Positions 8,371-14,133 of a stretch of DNA of 22,929 nt are shown piece by piece. Both the position numbers and the translations under genes were made by a program. Below the pieces are notes generated by a model, which was not told the origin of the DNA, did no database searches, and saw only the letters and a list, made by a program, of their open reading frames with translations. Position 1 is the first letter of the stretch. Each line of letters begins with the position of its first letter. The DNA comes from Candidatus Giovannonibacteria bacterium RIFCSPHIGHO2_02_43_16. GTDB taxonomy: Bacteria; Patescibacteriota; Minisyncoccia; JACPKW01; UBA11713. The stretch spans positions 1 through 22,929 of the forward strand of contig MFHJ01000050.1 of the NCBI GenBank assembly GCA_001778545.1, in the 5' to 3' direction.

Positions 8371-8436
8371 ATGCCAACTTCTTACGATCGTAGAAAGTTG
8401 AACGATGCGATAAATAAAAAACTCGGCTTGCCCTAA
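8371..8436 (+). CDS. Possible 21-residue micro-ORF ahead of efp
   Basis: ATG at 8371 opens a 21-codon frame ending in TAA at 8434-8436, 26 nt before efp. The peptide is basic and could form an amphipathic helix (it contains YDRRKLNDAINKKLG). It is preceded by TAAAAT ending 7 nt upstream, the same arrangement that marks leaderless starts elsewhere in the window. Its last sense codons are also the efp -35, and a CGATCG-centred palindrome (8375-8400) lies inside it, so its sequence may be dictated by DNA signals rather than coding. It is not recognised; this is a weak call. Confidence 0.3.
   Translation: MPTSYDRRKLNDAINKKLGLP
8375..8400. promoter_or_regulatory. CGATCG-centred palindrome (possible operator)
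   Basis: CAACTT, 4 nt, CGATCG, 4 nt, AAGTTG: the outer arms are perfect inverted copies and the centre is self-complementary. It lies between the promoter of the MYG1-like gene and that of efp. Related palindromes occur at 18608-18637, 19182-19211 and 21906-21933. Confidence 0.4.
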
Positions 8437-8456
8437 AAAGTAAAATCGTGTAGATT
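8428..8456 (+). promoter_or_regulatory. efp promoter, predicted leaderless
   Basis: TTGCCC (8428-8433), a 17-nt spacer and TAGATT (8451-8456) end 6 nt before the efp ATG at 8463, so the transcript should start at the start codon. No Shine-Dalgarno is present. Confidence 0.7.
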
Positions 8457-8462
8457 TTACAG

Positions 8463-9032
8463 ATGTTAAGTTACACCGATTTAACCCCAGGGACTCAATT
8501 TATTATGGACGGCGAGCCGTACGAGGTTGTTGATTATGCTTTCGTACGGATGCAGCAGAGAAAGCCCTCCGTACAGACAAAAATCCGAAATTTAATTTCC
8601 GGCAAAGTCGTCGCGAAAACTTTCCAGCCCTCTGATACAGTTCGCGAGGCGGATATCGAGCGCGAAACGATAAAATTTATTTACGCAAACCGCGGACAAT
8701 ATTTTTTCCAGAAGCCGGACAATGCAAAAGATAGATTTAATTTATCAGAAGCGCTTCTTGGAGATTCGGCAAAATTTTTAAAACCAAATCTCGAGGTAAC
8801 CGCGTATAAATTCAAGGATAAAATTATAAATATCAAACTGCCAGTAAAAGTTGACTATCTGGTTAAAGAAGCTCCGCCGGGATTCAAAGGAAATACCGCG
8901 CAAGGCGGATCAAAAAGCGTCACGCTCGAAAACGGAATGACGATCAACGTTCCGCTTTTCATCGAATCCGGCGATCTAATCAAAATCAACACCGAAACCG
9001 GCGAATACACAGAACGCGTATTGAAAGCTTAA
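8463..9032 (+). CDS. efp: Elongation factor P
   Basis: EF-P binds between the P and E sites of ribosomes stalled on polyproline and promotes peptide bond formation. The 189 residues cover all three domains: a KOW-like N-terminal domain with IMDGEPYEV, the OB domain, and the C-terminal domain ending GEYTERV. The tip of the beta3-beta4 loop, which usually reads PGKG with the modified lysine, is MQQRKPS here; aligned by length, the modified lysine position falls on Gln or Arg, so the usual modification target is not obvious. The gene suits a genome with many Pro-rich surface proteins, as seen downstream. It is preceded by its own promoter and followed after 20 nt by the next gene, which has its own -10. 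Confidence 0.96.
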   Translation: MLSYTDLTPGTQFIMDGEPYEVVDYAFVRMQQRKPSVQTKIRNLISGKVVAKTFQPSDTVREADIERETIKFIYANRGQYFFQKPDNAKDRFNLSEALLGDSAKFLKPNLEVTAYKFKDKIINIKLPVKVDYLVKEAPPGFKGNTAQGGSKSVTLENGMTINVPLFIESGDLIKINTETGEYTERVLKA

Positions 9033-9037
9033 CTTTG

Positions 9038-9046
9038 TGCTAAAAT
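9038..9046 (+). promoter_or_regulatory. Extended -10 of the 9053 gene, predicted leaderless
   Basis: TGC TAAAAT (9038-9046) is an extended -10 ending 6 nt before the ATG at 9053. It starts 6 nt after the efp stop codon. No Shine-Dalgarno is present. Confidence 0.65.
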
Positions 9047-9052
9047 AAAAAT

Positions 9053-9400
9053 ATGGATATATTAATACGTTGGATTATAAACACATTAGTTGTTCTCGCG
9101 GTTGCGTATGTGATGCCGAGCGTGCAAGTCGATAATTATATGGCCGCGATCGTCGCCGCGCTCGCTATAGGCGTAGTCAACGTTGTTTTAAAGCCGATTC
9201 TAATATTTCTGGCTTTGCCAATAGAGATCGTGACCCTCGGCCTTTTTACTCTCGTTATAAACGCATTTTTGATAATGCTTGTCGCTTACGTCGTCCCTGG
9301 ATTTTCGATTGACGGATTCCGGTCCGCGCTCATTTTTGGGATTATTTTCTCAATAGTGAATATCGCTTTCCACAAATGGGAGCGGAAACCGGAATTCTAA
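9053..9400 (+). CDS. Four-helix membrane protein of the phage-holin-4 / YvlD family
   Basis: 115 residues, nearly all in hydrophobic segments: about four membrane helices (roughly 5-22, 28-48, 52-80, 88-108). The pattern IIRWIINTLVV, NVVLKPIL, LPIEIVTLGLFTLVINA and IFSIVNIAFH is characteristic of the small membrane family named after phage holins (Phage_holin_4_2, including YvlD). Despite the name, chromosomal members are not known lysis proteins and their role is unclear; some belong to envelope-stress regulons. The gene has its own -10 and may also be read through from efp. Its stop codon overlaps that of the convergent M1 peptidase gene (shared CTAA). Confidence 0.88.
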   Translation: MDILIRWIINTLVVLAVAYVMPSVQVDNYMAAIVAALAIGVVNVVLKPILIFLALPIEIVTLGLFTLVINAFLIMLVAYVVPGFSIDGFRSALIFGIIFSIVNIAFHKWERKPEF

Positions 9401-11991
9401 TCTTCTAGGTATTTTTGTTCCCGGAGCCAACTCTCGATATGCTTGAAATCGCGCCGAATCCAATCATCATTTGAGATAATTTGTTCTAAAACCTGCTGGA
9501 CGGTGCGCTTTGCCGATGATACGGAGTGAGTCTTAAAAAATTTCTTGATATCTACGGCATATTTTTTAGAATTAAAGCTTTCCGCCGGAGAAATAATTCT
9601 TGGGAAAAGATGCCCGCCCTGACCGTAGGTTTTTAGGAAAAATTTCCAGTTCCGTTTTAAAAACGCCCAAGCCATCTCCCGTCCAAGAGGCGAGGACCAA
9701 ACGGAGGCCAGCATCCCTGGCTTATCTTGCATTCTGACTTTATTTGAAATTATTAAGTCTAAAGTTTTCGCGACGAGCGTTTTATCGGAAAATAAACCCA
9801 AGGCGCGCCCCAAGCGGTTTTTCTCCTCGTGGAGCGCGGTTTTTTTATATAATTCCAAAAACTGGGAGTACTCTTTCCGTCCGCCGTATTTAGCAACAAC
9901 GCCGTAAACTGCCTGCCGGATATCCGGATGAATACGGGCTTTCCCGCGCAAGTGCGCCGAAAAGCGCTTTCCTGCCTCGCTAATAACTTTCTCGTCCCCG
10001 TATCTGCCGGACTGGCTTATCGAAATTCCTCTGAGCAGTGAATCGAAATGCGGCTCTTTTGCTTTTCTCTCCCACCCAAGCCGCGCTGTAAGCATTGAAA
10101 AAATCTCTTGCCCGAACTTCTTATATCCGCCCTCAAGTTTTGTCCCTTCGATTAATGTATAGATTGTCCCAAGATTTTCCGCCAAATCAGCAAATGTCGC
10201 ATAATCGTTCTCGAAGCGGTAAGAGCGCGCCAGGTCCATGGCGGCCGTGGTCGCCAATTCGCCCGATTCGGCGAGCGCGAACGCGTCGTTTTGTATGCCG
10301 AACCGGTCTTCAGACGAAAGTTCTTTCCTTTCAATCGGATCTTTTAAGCGCGTAAGTATTTCTATTGGATAGTCGCACCGAAATACTCCTCTCGCGCCCG
10401 CGTTAAATTTTGTCCATCGATTGCCATCTTTTCTTACTTCTAAATTCTTCTCTTGGAGCAGGCGCGTTTCCGATCGCTTCGCGCCCTGCCTTAAAAAAGA
10501 AATCGGAATTGGCCAGCGCGTTTTGTCTCCGCCTTTTATTCGTGAAATTCTGCTTGAAAAAAAGCGATGCTGGCGAATCTCGAGTTTTTTATTCTTCTCG
10601 GAAATCCGCAGCACCGGATAGCCCGGCTTCTCTGTCCAGAATTTCATAATCTTCCGGACGGGCTTGCCGGATTTTTCTTCCAAAGCCAGCCATAAATCGC
10701 CCGTGGCTGCATTAGCGAATTGGTGCCTCTTCAAATAGTGCGCGAGGCCGTCGCGGAATTTTTTCTCCCCGATATAGTCAGCCAGCATTCGAATAACCGC
10801 CGCGCCCTTGGAATAGCTAACCGCGTCGAAAATCTCTCCGATCTCATTGGGATGGCGCACCGGAACTTCAATTGGATGAGTATTTTGAAGAGCGTCCAAT
10901 CGCAATGCTTGGGATAAATCCTGCCGGACAAATTGCGTCCAAATGTTCCATTCCGGGAAAATATGGTCGACGGCGAGATATTCTATCCATGACGCAAATC
11001 CCTCATTTAGCCACAAGTGCGTCCACCATTCCATAGTGACAAGATTTCCAAACCACTGATGCGCGAGCTCGTGCGCGATCACGAGCGCGACCCATTGCTT
11101 ATTGTGAATCGAAGAATGGTCTGGATCGACAAGCAGCGCGGATTCGCGGTAGGTCACGGCGCCCCAGTTTTCCATGGCCCCCGAGCCAAAATCCGGGAGC
11201 GCGATTAAATCCAAAATCGGCATGGGATAGGGCACGCCAAAATATTTTGTGTAATACGAAAGTGTTTTCGTGGCGACATCTAAGGCAAAAACGGCCTGAT
11301 GTTTTTTCCCCGGAGTCGTGAAAACGCGAACCGTTATCCCCTCCTTTGTCTTTGCTTCAATGTAATCAAAACGTCCAACAATGAAAGCTAATAAATATGT
11401 GGACATTTTGGGAGTCGGCGCGAATTCGACGATTTTATATCCTGATTCGTGCTCGCGGATAGCGGTTTCATAAGTGTTTGAAATCGCGCGATTATGCTTC
11501 GGGATAATGAGCGTTACGTCAAAAATCGCCTTGGCCGCTGGTTCATCCACGCATGGAAAGGCGCGCCTCGCGTCAGTCGCTTCAAATTGCGTCGTCGCGA
11601 TATATTCCGGGCGCCCGCGAAGTTCATACTTTGCCTTATAAAATCCGCGCATTTTATCGTTTAATATCCCGCGAAAATTAAGTTCGAGCTCTCCCCTGCC
11701 TCGCGGTATTTTTCTTGAAAATTTGAAAATTACGCTCTCCGACTGGAGATCATATTTAATATTTTCAGGTTTTATTTCCTTTCCTTGAGAGCGCAACAAA
11801 ACGCGCCCGATTTTAACCTCGTGCGCGTGAAGAGTGATTCTATTTTCCGGTTTTGTAAGCTTAAAAGAAATAACCTCTTCGCCCTTAAACGTGAATTTCT
11901 CAAGATCGGGATGTAAAATAATTTTATACCGCTCCGGCCTGAAATGAGACGGTAGGCGATGGGAAGATTTTGATTTTCGATTTTTTAACAT
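9397..11991 (-). CDS. M1 family zinc aminopeptidase
   Basis: A metallo-aminopeptidase that removes N-terminal residues from peptides. The 864 residues are full length. Domains in order: an N-terminal beta domain (1-200); the catalytic domain with GAMENWG near residue 271, which binds the peptide N-terminus; HELAH near 307, with the third zinc ligand Glu in NEGFASW about 18 residues on; then beta and C-terminal helical domains (ERAP1-like, 520-864). There is no signal peptide: the N-terminus is basic and hydrophilic, so the protein is probably cytosolic. For a cell thought to take up outside nutrients, a peptide-salvage role is plausible (inference). No Shine-Dalgarno; TATCAT ends 9 nt before the ATG. 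The gene is convergent with the 9053 gene. Confidence 0.95.
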   Translation of the reverse strand: MLKNRKSKSSHRLPSHFRPERYKIILHPDLEKFTFKGEEVISFKLTKPENRITLHAHEVKIGRVLLRSQGKEIKPENIKYDLQSESVIFKFSRKIPRGRGELELNFRGILNDKMRGFYKAKYELRGRPEYIATTQFEATDARRAFPCVDEPAAKAIFDVTLIIPKHNRAISNTYETAIREHESGYKIVEFAPTPKMSTYLLAFIVGRFDYIEAKTKEGITVRVFTTPGKKHQAVFALDVATKTLSYYTKYFGVPYPMPILDLIALPDFGSGAMENWGAVTYRESALLVDPDHSSIHNKQWVALVIAHELAHQWFGNLVTMEWWTHLWLNEGFASWIEYLAVDHIFPEWNIWTQFVRQDLSQALRLDALQNTHPIEVPVRHPNEIGEIFDAVSYSKGAAVIRMLADYIGEKKFRDGLAHYLKRHQFANAATGDLWLALEEKSGKPVRKIMKFWTEKPGYPVLRISEKNKKLEIRQHRFFSSRISRIKGGDKTRWPIPISFLRQGAKRSETRLLQEKNLEVRKDGNRWTKFNAGARGVFRCDYPIEILTRLKDPIERKELSSEDRFGIQNDAFALAESGELATTAAMDLARSYRFENDYATFADLAENLGTIYTLIEGTKLEGGYKKFGQEIFSMLTARLGWERKAKEPHFDSLLRGISISQSGRYGDEKVISEAGKRFSAHLRGKARIHPDIRQAVYGVVAKYGGRKEYSQFLELYKKTALHEEKNRLGRALGLFSDKTLVAKTLDLIISNKVRMQDKPGMLASVWSSPLGREMAWAFLKRNWKFFLKTYGQGGHLFPRIISPAESFNSKKYAVDIKKFFKTHSVSSAKRTVQQVLEQIISNDDWIRRDFKHIESWLREQKYLED

Positions 11992-12000
11992 ACTGAGAAG

Positions 12001-12009
12001 ATGATAGCA
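12001..12009 (-). promoter_or_regulatory. Extended -10 of the M1 peptidase gene
   Basis: TGC TATCAT (12009-12001 on the minus strand) ends 9 nt before the ATG at 11991, giving a leader of 2-3 nt at most. It lies just after the terminator of the upstream gene. Confidence 0.5.
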
Positions 12010-12024
12010 GATGAAGAATAAAAC

Positions 12025-12064
12025 CGGAAGAGAGAAGGAGGTTTTAACCTCCTTCTCTCTTCCG
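12025..12064 (-). terminator. Intrinsic terminator overlapping the end of the 12044 gene
   Basis: A perfect 19-bp inverted repeat (12025-12043 with 12046-12064) is followed on the minus strand by GGTTTTATTC. The first arm encodes the last codons (KREGG) of the 12044-13030 gene, and its TAA stop begins in the 2-nt loop. Termination is therefore built into the coding sequence. Confidence 0.9.
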
Positions 12065-13030
12065 TCCGAAGGCTATAATCTCTCTCGTTATTTTCTCGTA
12101 CATTGAGAGAAGATTTTCTTCGCCCTCGATACTTTGTAGAACTTTTTCCCAAGAGAAAGATTGCTCAAGTAAATGTCGGTTATAGTCCATGAGATCTTTA
12201 GTAAGCGGCGAAATCTCGACTACAAGTGGCAGGAGACCAACCCCCTCTTTTAATTGCTCCATTGTCCTTTCAAATAGAAGGCGGGCGTAAGGAACACTTG
12301 CCTTTGGATTTTCATAAGTTTCGAGGAGTATCATTCGGCCATCCAAGAAAAGGCTTAAATATAGGGGATAATACCATTTGGCAGGGGAACGCAATAAAGA
12401 AAAATCCTCTGCTCGTATATCATTCCTATACACCCTTTCTTCATTACCCTTCCCTGTTTCTCTCCAGGCATATTCAGGCAAACTTCTCGCTCTCGAAAGA
12501 CATTCACTATGAAACGCTGAGGCATCTTGAAGTAAATAATCGCCGCCGAATACTTTTCCACGCAAGGACATATGATAATCCATAAGTTTTGTTCCAAATT
12601 TTGTTTGGATATTCTGGATAACCATTCCTTCTAATTCCTTATTACTGAGTGGGACAACTCGTTCATATTGTCGTATAAGGTGATTACTTTTAGACCATGT
12701 AATCCAAGAGATATTAATTCGACGCACCTTATCAGGATTTTTATCCGTGAATGAATCGCGCAGCAGAGAAAGCGCAACTGGCTGTACCCCAAGCAGCTTG
12801 CAGAAGCTAAAACAGGAAATATCCTCGACCATGATAGATGGAACTTGGCGCGCGAGAACGCCAGCGACCATTTGTCGTTCAGAAACAAAATGGCGATGAA
12901 CTATATCACTGAAAGCGTGTATCCCGTAAACTCTGTCAACCCAACTATTAAGCCTCTCTTTAATTTCTTCTTGATTGTTTTTCCTTTCCTCAACCAGGGT
13001 AAAAAGTTCTTCTCTTTTGGTAATGTACAT
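12044..13030 (-). CDS. Unrecognised 328-residue protein under attenuator control
   Basis: No family is recognised. The protein looks soluble, with no signal peptide or membrane segment. The N-terminus is highly charged and helical (about 1-35), the middle is mixed (HAFSDIVHRHF, VEDISCFSFCK, INISWITWSKSNHLIRQYE), and the C-terminal part (about 225-325) is helical with LLPLVVEISPLTKDLMDYN. AAAGGAGGG is placed 5 nt before the ATG. The gene stands alone: consensus-like promoter, leader with a short peptide and attenuator, gene, and a terminator formed from its own last codons. Arginine codons are often AGA/AGG, unlike the CGC-rich neighbours, which may point to transfer. The regulation suggests a conditional function tied to translation status. 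The gene is real; its function is unknown. Confidence 0.8.
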   Translation of the reverse strand: MYITKREELFTLVEERKNNQEEIKERLNSWVDRVYGIHAFSDIVHRHFVSERQMVAGVLARQVPSIMVEDISCFSFCKLLGVQPVALSLLRDSFTDKNPDKVRRINISWITWSKSNHLIRQYERVVPLSNKELEGMVIQNIQTKFGTKLMDYHMSLRGKVFGGDYLLQDASAFHSECLSRARSLPEYAWRETGKGNEERVYRNDIRAEDFSLLRSPAKWYYPLYLSLFLDGRMILLETYENPKASVPYARLLFERTMEQLKEGVGLLPLVVEISPLTKDLMDYNRHLLEQSFSWEKVLQSIEGEENLLSMYEKITREIIAFGRKREGG

Positions 13031-13060
13031 ATTTCCCTCCTTTTAAATTTTTAGGAAGAT

Positions 13061-13152
13061 AAAAAATCTCCCCTCGAAAACCTAGGAGAGCTGAAGAAAA
13101 ATATTTATTTTACAAATTGAACTAGGCTTTCGAGGAAAGATTTTCGAAAACC
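13061..13152 (-). promoter_or_regulatory. Transcription attenuator: antiterminator and terminator
   Basis: On the minus strand, arm 13140-13122 pairs over all 19 positions (three G-U) with arm 13085-13067 and is followed by six T (13066-13061): a complete intrinsic terminator before the Shine-Dalgarno of the 13030 gene. The upstream GGTTTTCGA (13152-13144) can instead pair 9 bp with TCGAAAGCC (13133-13125), which is part of the terminator's 5' arm, so the two stems exclude each other. The stop codon of the leader peptide lies at the end of the 5' arm. A nested 6-bp stem (13090-13085 with 13073-13068) is a possible shorter terminator. Confidence 0.72.
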
Positions 13153-13187
13153 GAATGCCACACAGATTTTCTGAACATGATAGGCAT
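13122..13187 (-). CDS. Leader peptide of 21 residues, predicted leaderless
   Basis: An ATG at 13187-13185 lies exactly 6 nt after the -10 box, so transcription should begin on it. The frame runs 21 codons to TAG at 13124-13122; the peptide starts MPIMFRKSVWHS and ends ENLSSKA. It has four serines and single Trp and His codons but no run of one amino acid, so it is not a classical amino-acid-starvation leader; sensing of ribosome speed, a drug or start-codon use is equally possible. Its last six codons form the 5' arm of the terminator hairpin, so a ribosome finishing the peptide physically covers that arm. The call rests on position and geometry, since so short a peptide has no homology value. 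Confidence 0.6.
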   Translation of the reverse strand: MPIMFRKSVWHSVFENLSSKA

Positions 13188-13193
13188 TTTTGT

Positions 13194-13222
13194 ATCTTAT
13201 CTTATGTGCAGAAAATAGTCAA
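13194..13222 (-). promoter_or_regulatory. Promoter of the leader peptide and 12044 gene
   Basis: TTGACT (13222-13217), a 17-nt spacer and TAAGAT (13199-13194) on the minus strand. The -10 ends 6 nt before the leader ATG. The leader to the main ATG is about 157 nt. Confidence 0.82.
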
Positions 13223-13239
13223 GTTAAGTTTACAAATTC

Positions 13240-13384
13240 GTTACTAAAAACTTAGCAACTTAGGTGTCGGACACCTAAGTGCTCAGGTAAGGCATTTCTG
13301 CTTACCTCTCCATGTCGCCATGGAGTTCGGACTATATCATCACCCCGACGCTAGGTCGGGGGCTCGGCGTATAGTCTCTACGGG
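13240..13384 (-). ncRNA. Group I intron-like 3' segment (P7-P8-P9), probably a remnant
   Basis: Read on the minus strand: a GTAGAGACTATACG segment resembling the conserved R element (13382-13369); a 7-bp stem CCCCGAC/GTCGGGG with a 5-nt loop in the P8 position (13361-13343); GATATAGTCCGAACTCC resembling the S element (13338-13322); and a 7-bp stem capped by the GNRA loop GCGA in the P9 position (13325-13308). GACTATA (13376-13370) and TATAGTC (13336-13330) pair as P7. Two further hairpins follow (13285-13307, 13258-13280), then an 8-bp one (13240-13259). The P3-P6 region and any split exon are not found upstream, where the TPR-like gene and its terminator lie. It may be a decayed intron or an unrelated structured RNA. 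Confidence 0.5.
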
Positions 13385-13385
13385 G

Positions 13386-13413
13386 TCATGACCTAAACCT
13401 CATGACCTAAACC
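13386..13413. repeat. 14-bp tandem repeat next to the intron-like segment
   Basis: TCATGACCTAAACC occurs twice without gap (13386-13399, 13400-13413). The second copy continues into a hairpin, TGACCTAAAC/GTTTAGGTCA (13403-13412, 13416-13425). It lies where the P6/J6-7 part of a group I intron would be expected. The rest of the 13426-13446 stretch holds nothing recognisable. Confidence 0.7.
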
Positions 13414-13446
13414 GAGTTTAGGTCAGCAGAGATCGCGCTAAAAATA

Positions 13447-13481
13447 AATAAGCGGGTTGGTCGCACACCAACCCGCTTATT
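13447..13481 (-). terminator. Intrinsic terminator of the TPR-like gene
   Basis: AATAAGCGGGTTGGT (13447-13461) and its perfect complement (13467-13481) form a 15-bp stem with a 5-nt loop; the minus strand continues TTATTTATTTTTAG. The TAA stop of the 13477 gene is inside the first arm. Confidence 0.88.
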
Positions 13482-14064
13482 GCTTCACAAAAAGTGCTAT
13501 CTCCAGCGCCTTGAGTTTTAAGAGTTCTTCGACGAATTTGCGTTCAGTCGCGATCTTTCTCGCTCGCGCAATATCTTTTTGCGCCTTCTCGAGATTCCTG
13601 CGTCTCCCTTCGAAGCCGGCCCGCGATCTCAAAACTCTAATTTGATTTATCGGTTCAAGCTTATGGTACAGATCCCCGAAAATAAGCTTAAAAGCGTCCT
13701 CCGGTCTTTTCGCATTCCCGATCATCTCGTGGCATTCCGCGAGAATCGCCAAAGCCAACGCGCGCTGGTCAGGTCCGATGTCCCTTTCAAGTATTTGCTT
13801 CGCATATTTTATCGCGGACATATAATCGGAAGAATGGAAGTATATTCGCGCGCCGATATTGAGAACGAGCGGCGTGATTTCTGCATTTGCCTCCAAGTAT
13901 TTCTCAAACAATCGGCGAGCCTTTCCCAAGAGCCACTTAGCGCGGAGTCTGCGCAATAACCGCAAAACACGTAATCGCTCGGAAGTAAGCTCAAATGCGG
14001 ACTCAGCTCTTGTAAATGCGGAGAAAAGTTTCGATAATCTTTTTTTCCCTTTGCCGATTTTCAA
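13477..14064 (-). CDS. TPR-like helical protein
   Basis: About 195 residues, almost entirely helical, very basic at the N-terminus (KIGKGKKRLSKL). Repeated helix pairs such as RAKWLLGKARRLFEKYLEANAE, MSAIKYAKQILERD and ALALAILAECHEMIGNAKRPEDAFKL look like tetratricopeptide-type solenoid repeats, so a protein-binding scaffold is likely, though no partner is evident. The open frame allows GTG at 14073, but AAGGGGGTG (14079-14071) is an almost perfect Shine-Dalgarno ending 6 nt before TTG at 14064, so TTG is the better start; GTG would lie inside the ribosome site. The gene has its own promoter, starting just after the permease stop, and its own terminator. The repeat assignment is tentative. 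Confidence 0.65.
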   Translation of the reverse strand: MKIGKGKKRLSKLFSAFTRAESAFELTSERLRVLRLLRRLRAKWLLGKARRLFEKYLEANAEITPLVLNIGARIYFHSSDYMSAIKYAKQILERDIGPDQRALALAILAECHEMIGNAKRPEDAFKLIFGDLYHKLEPINQIRVLRSRAGFEGRRRNLEKAQKDIARARKIATERKFVEELLKLKALEIALFVKQ

Positions 14065-14102
14065 TGAGACCACCCCCTTTCTTCAAATCAACGATTTTGC
14101 CT

Positions 14103-14130
14103 ATTATAGCGAGTAAGCGCCATTAATCAA
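14103..14130 (-). promoter_or_regulatory. Promoter of the TPR-like gene
   Basis: TTGATT (14130-14125), a 16-nt spacer and TATAAT (14108-14103) on the minus strand, giving a leader of roughly 35 nt with a Shine-Dalgarno. It begins 3 nt after the permease stop codon. Confidence 0.75.
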
Positions 14131-14133
14131 GCC

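Noticed and set aside
9053..9400. Reading the 'phage holin' family gene as a prophage remnant
   Set aside because: The family name is historical; neighbours are housekeeping genes and no phage gene is near.
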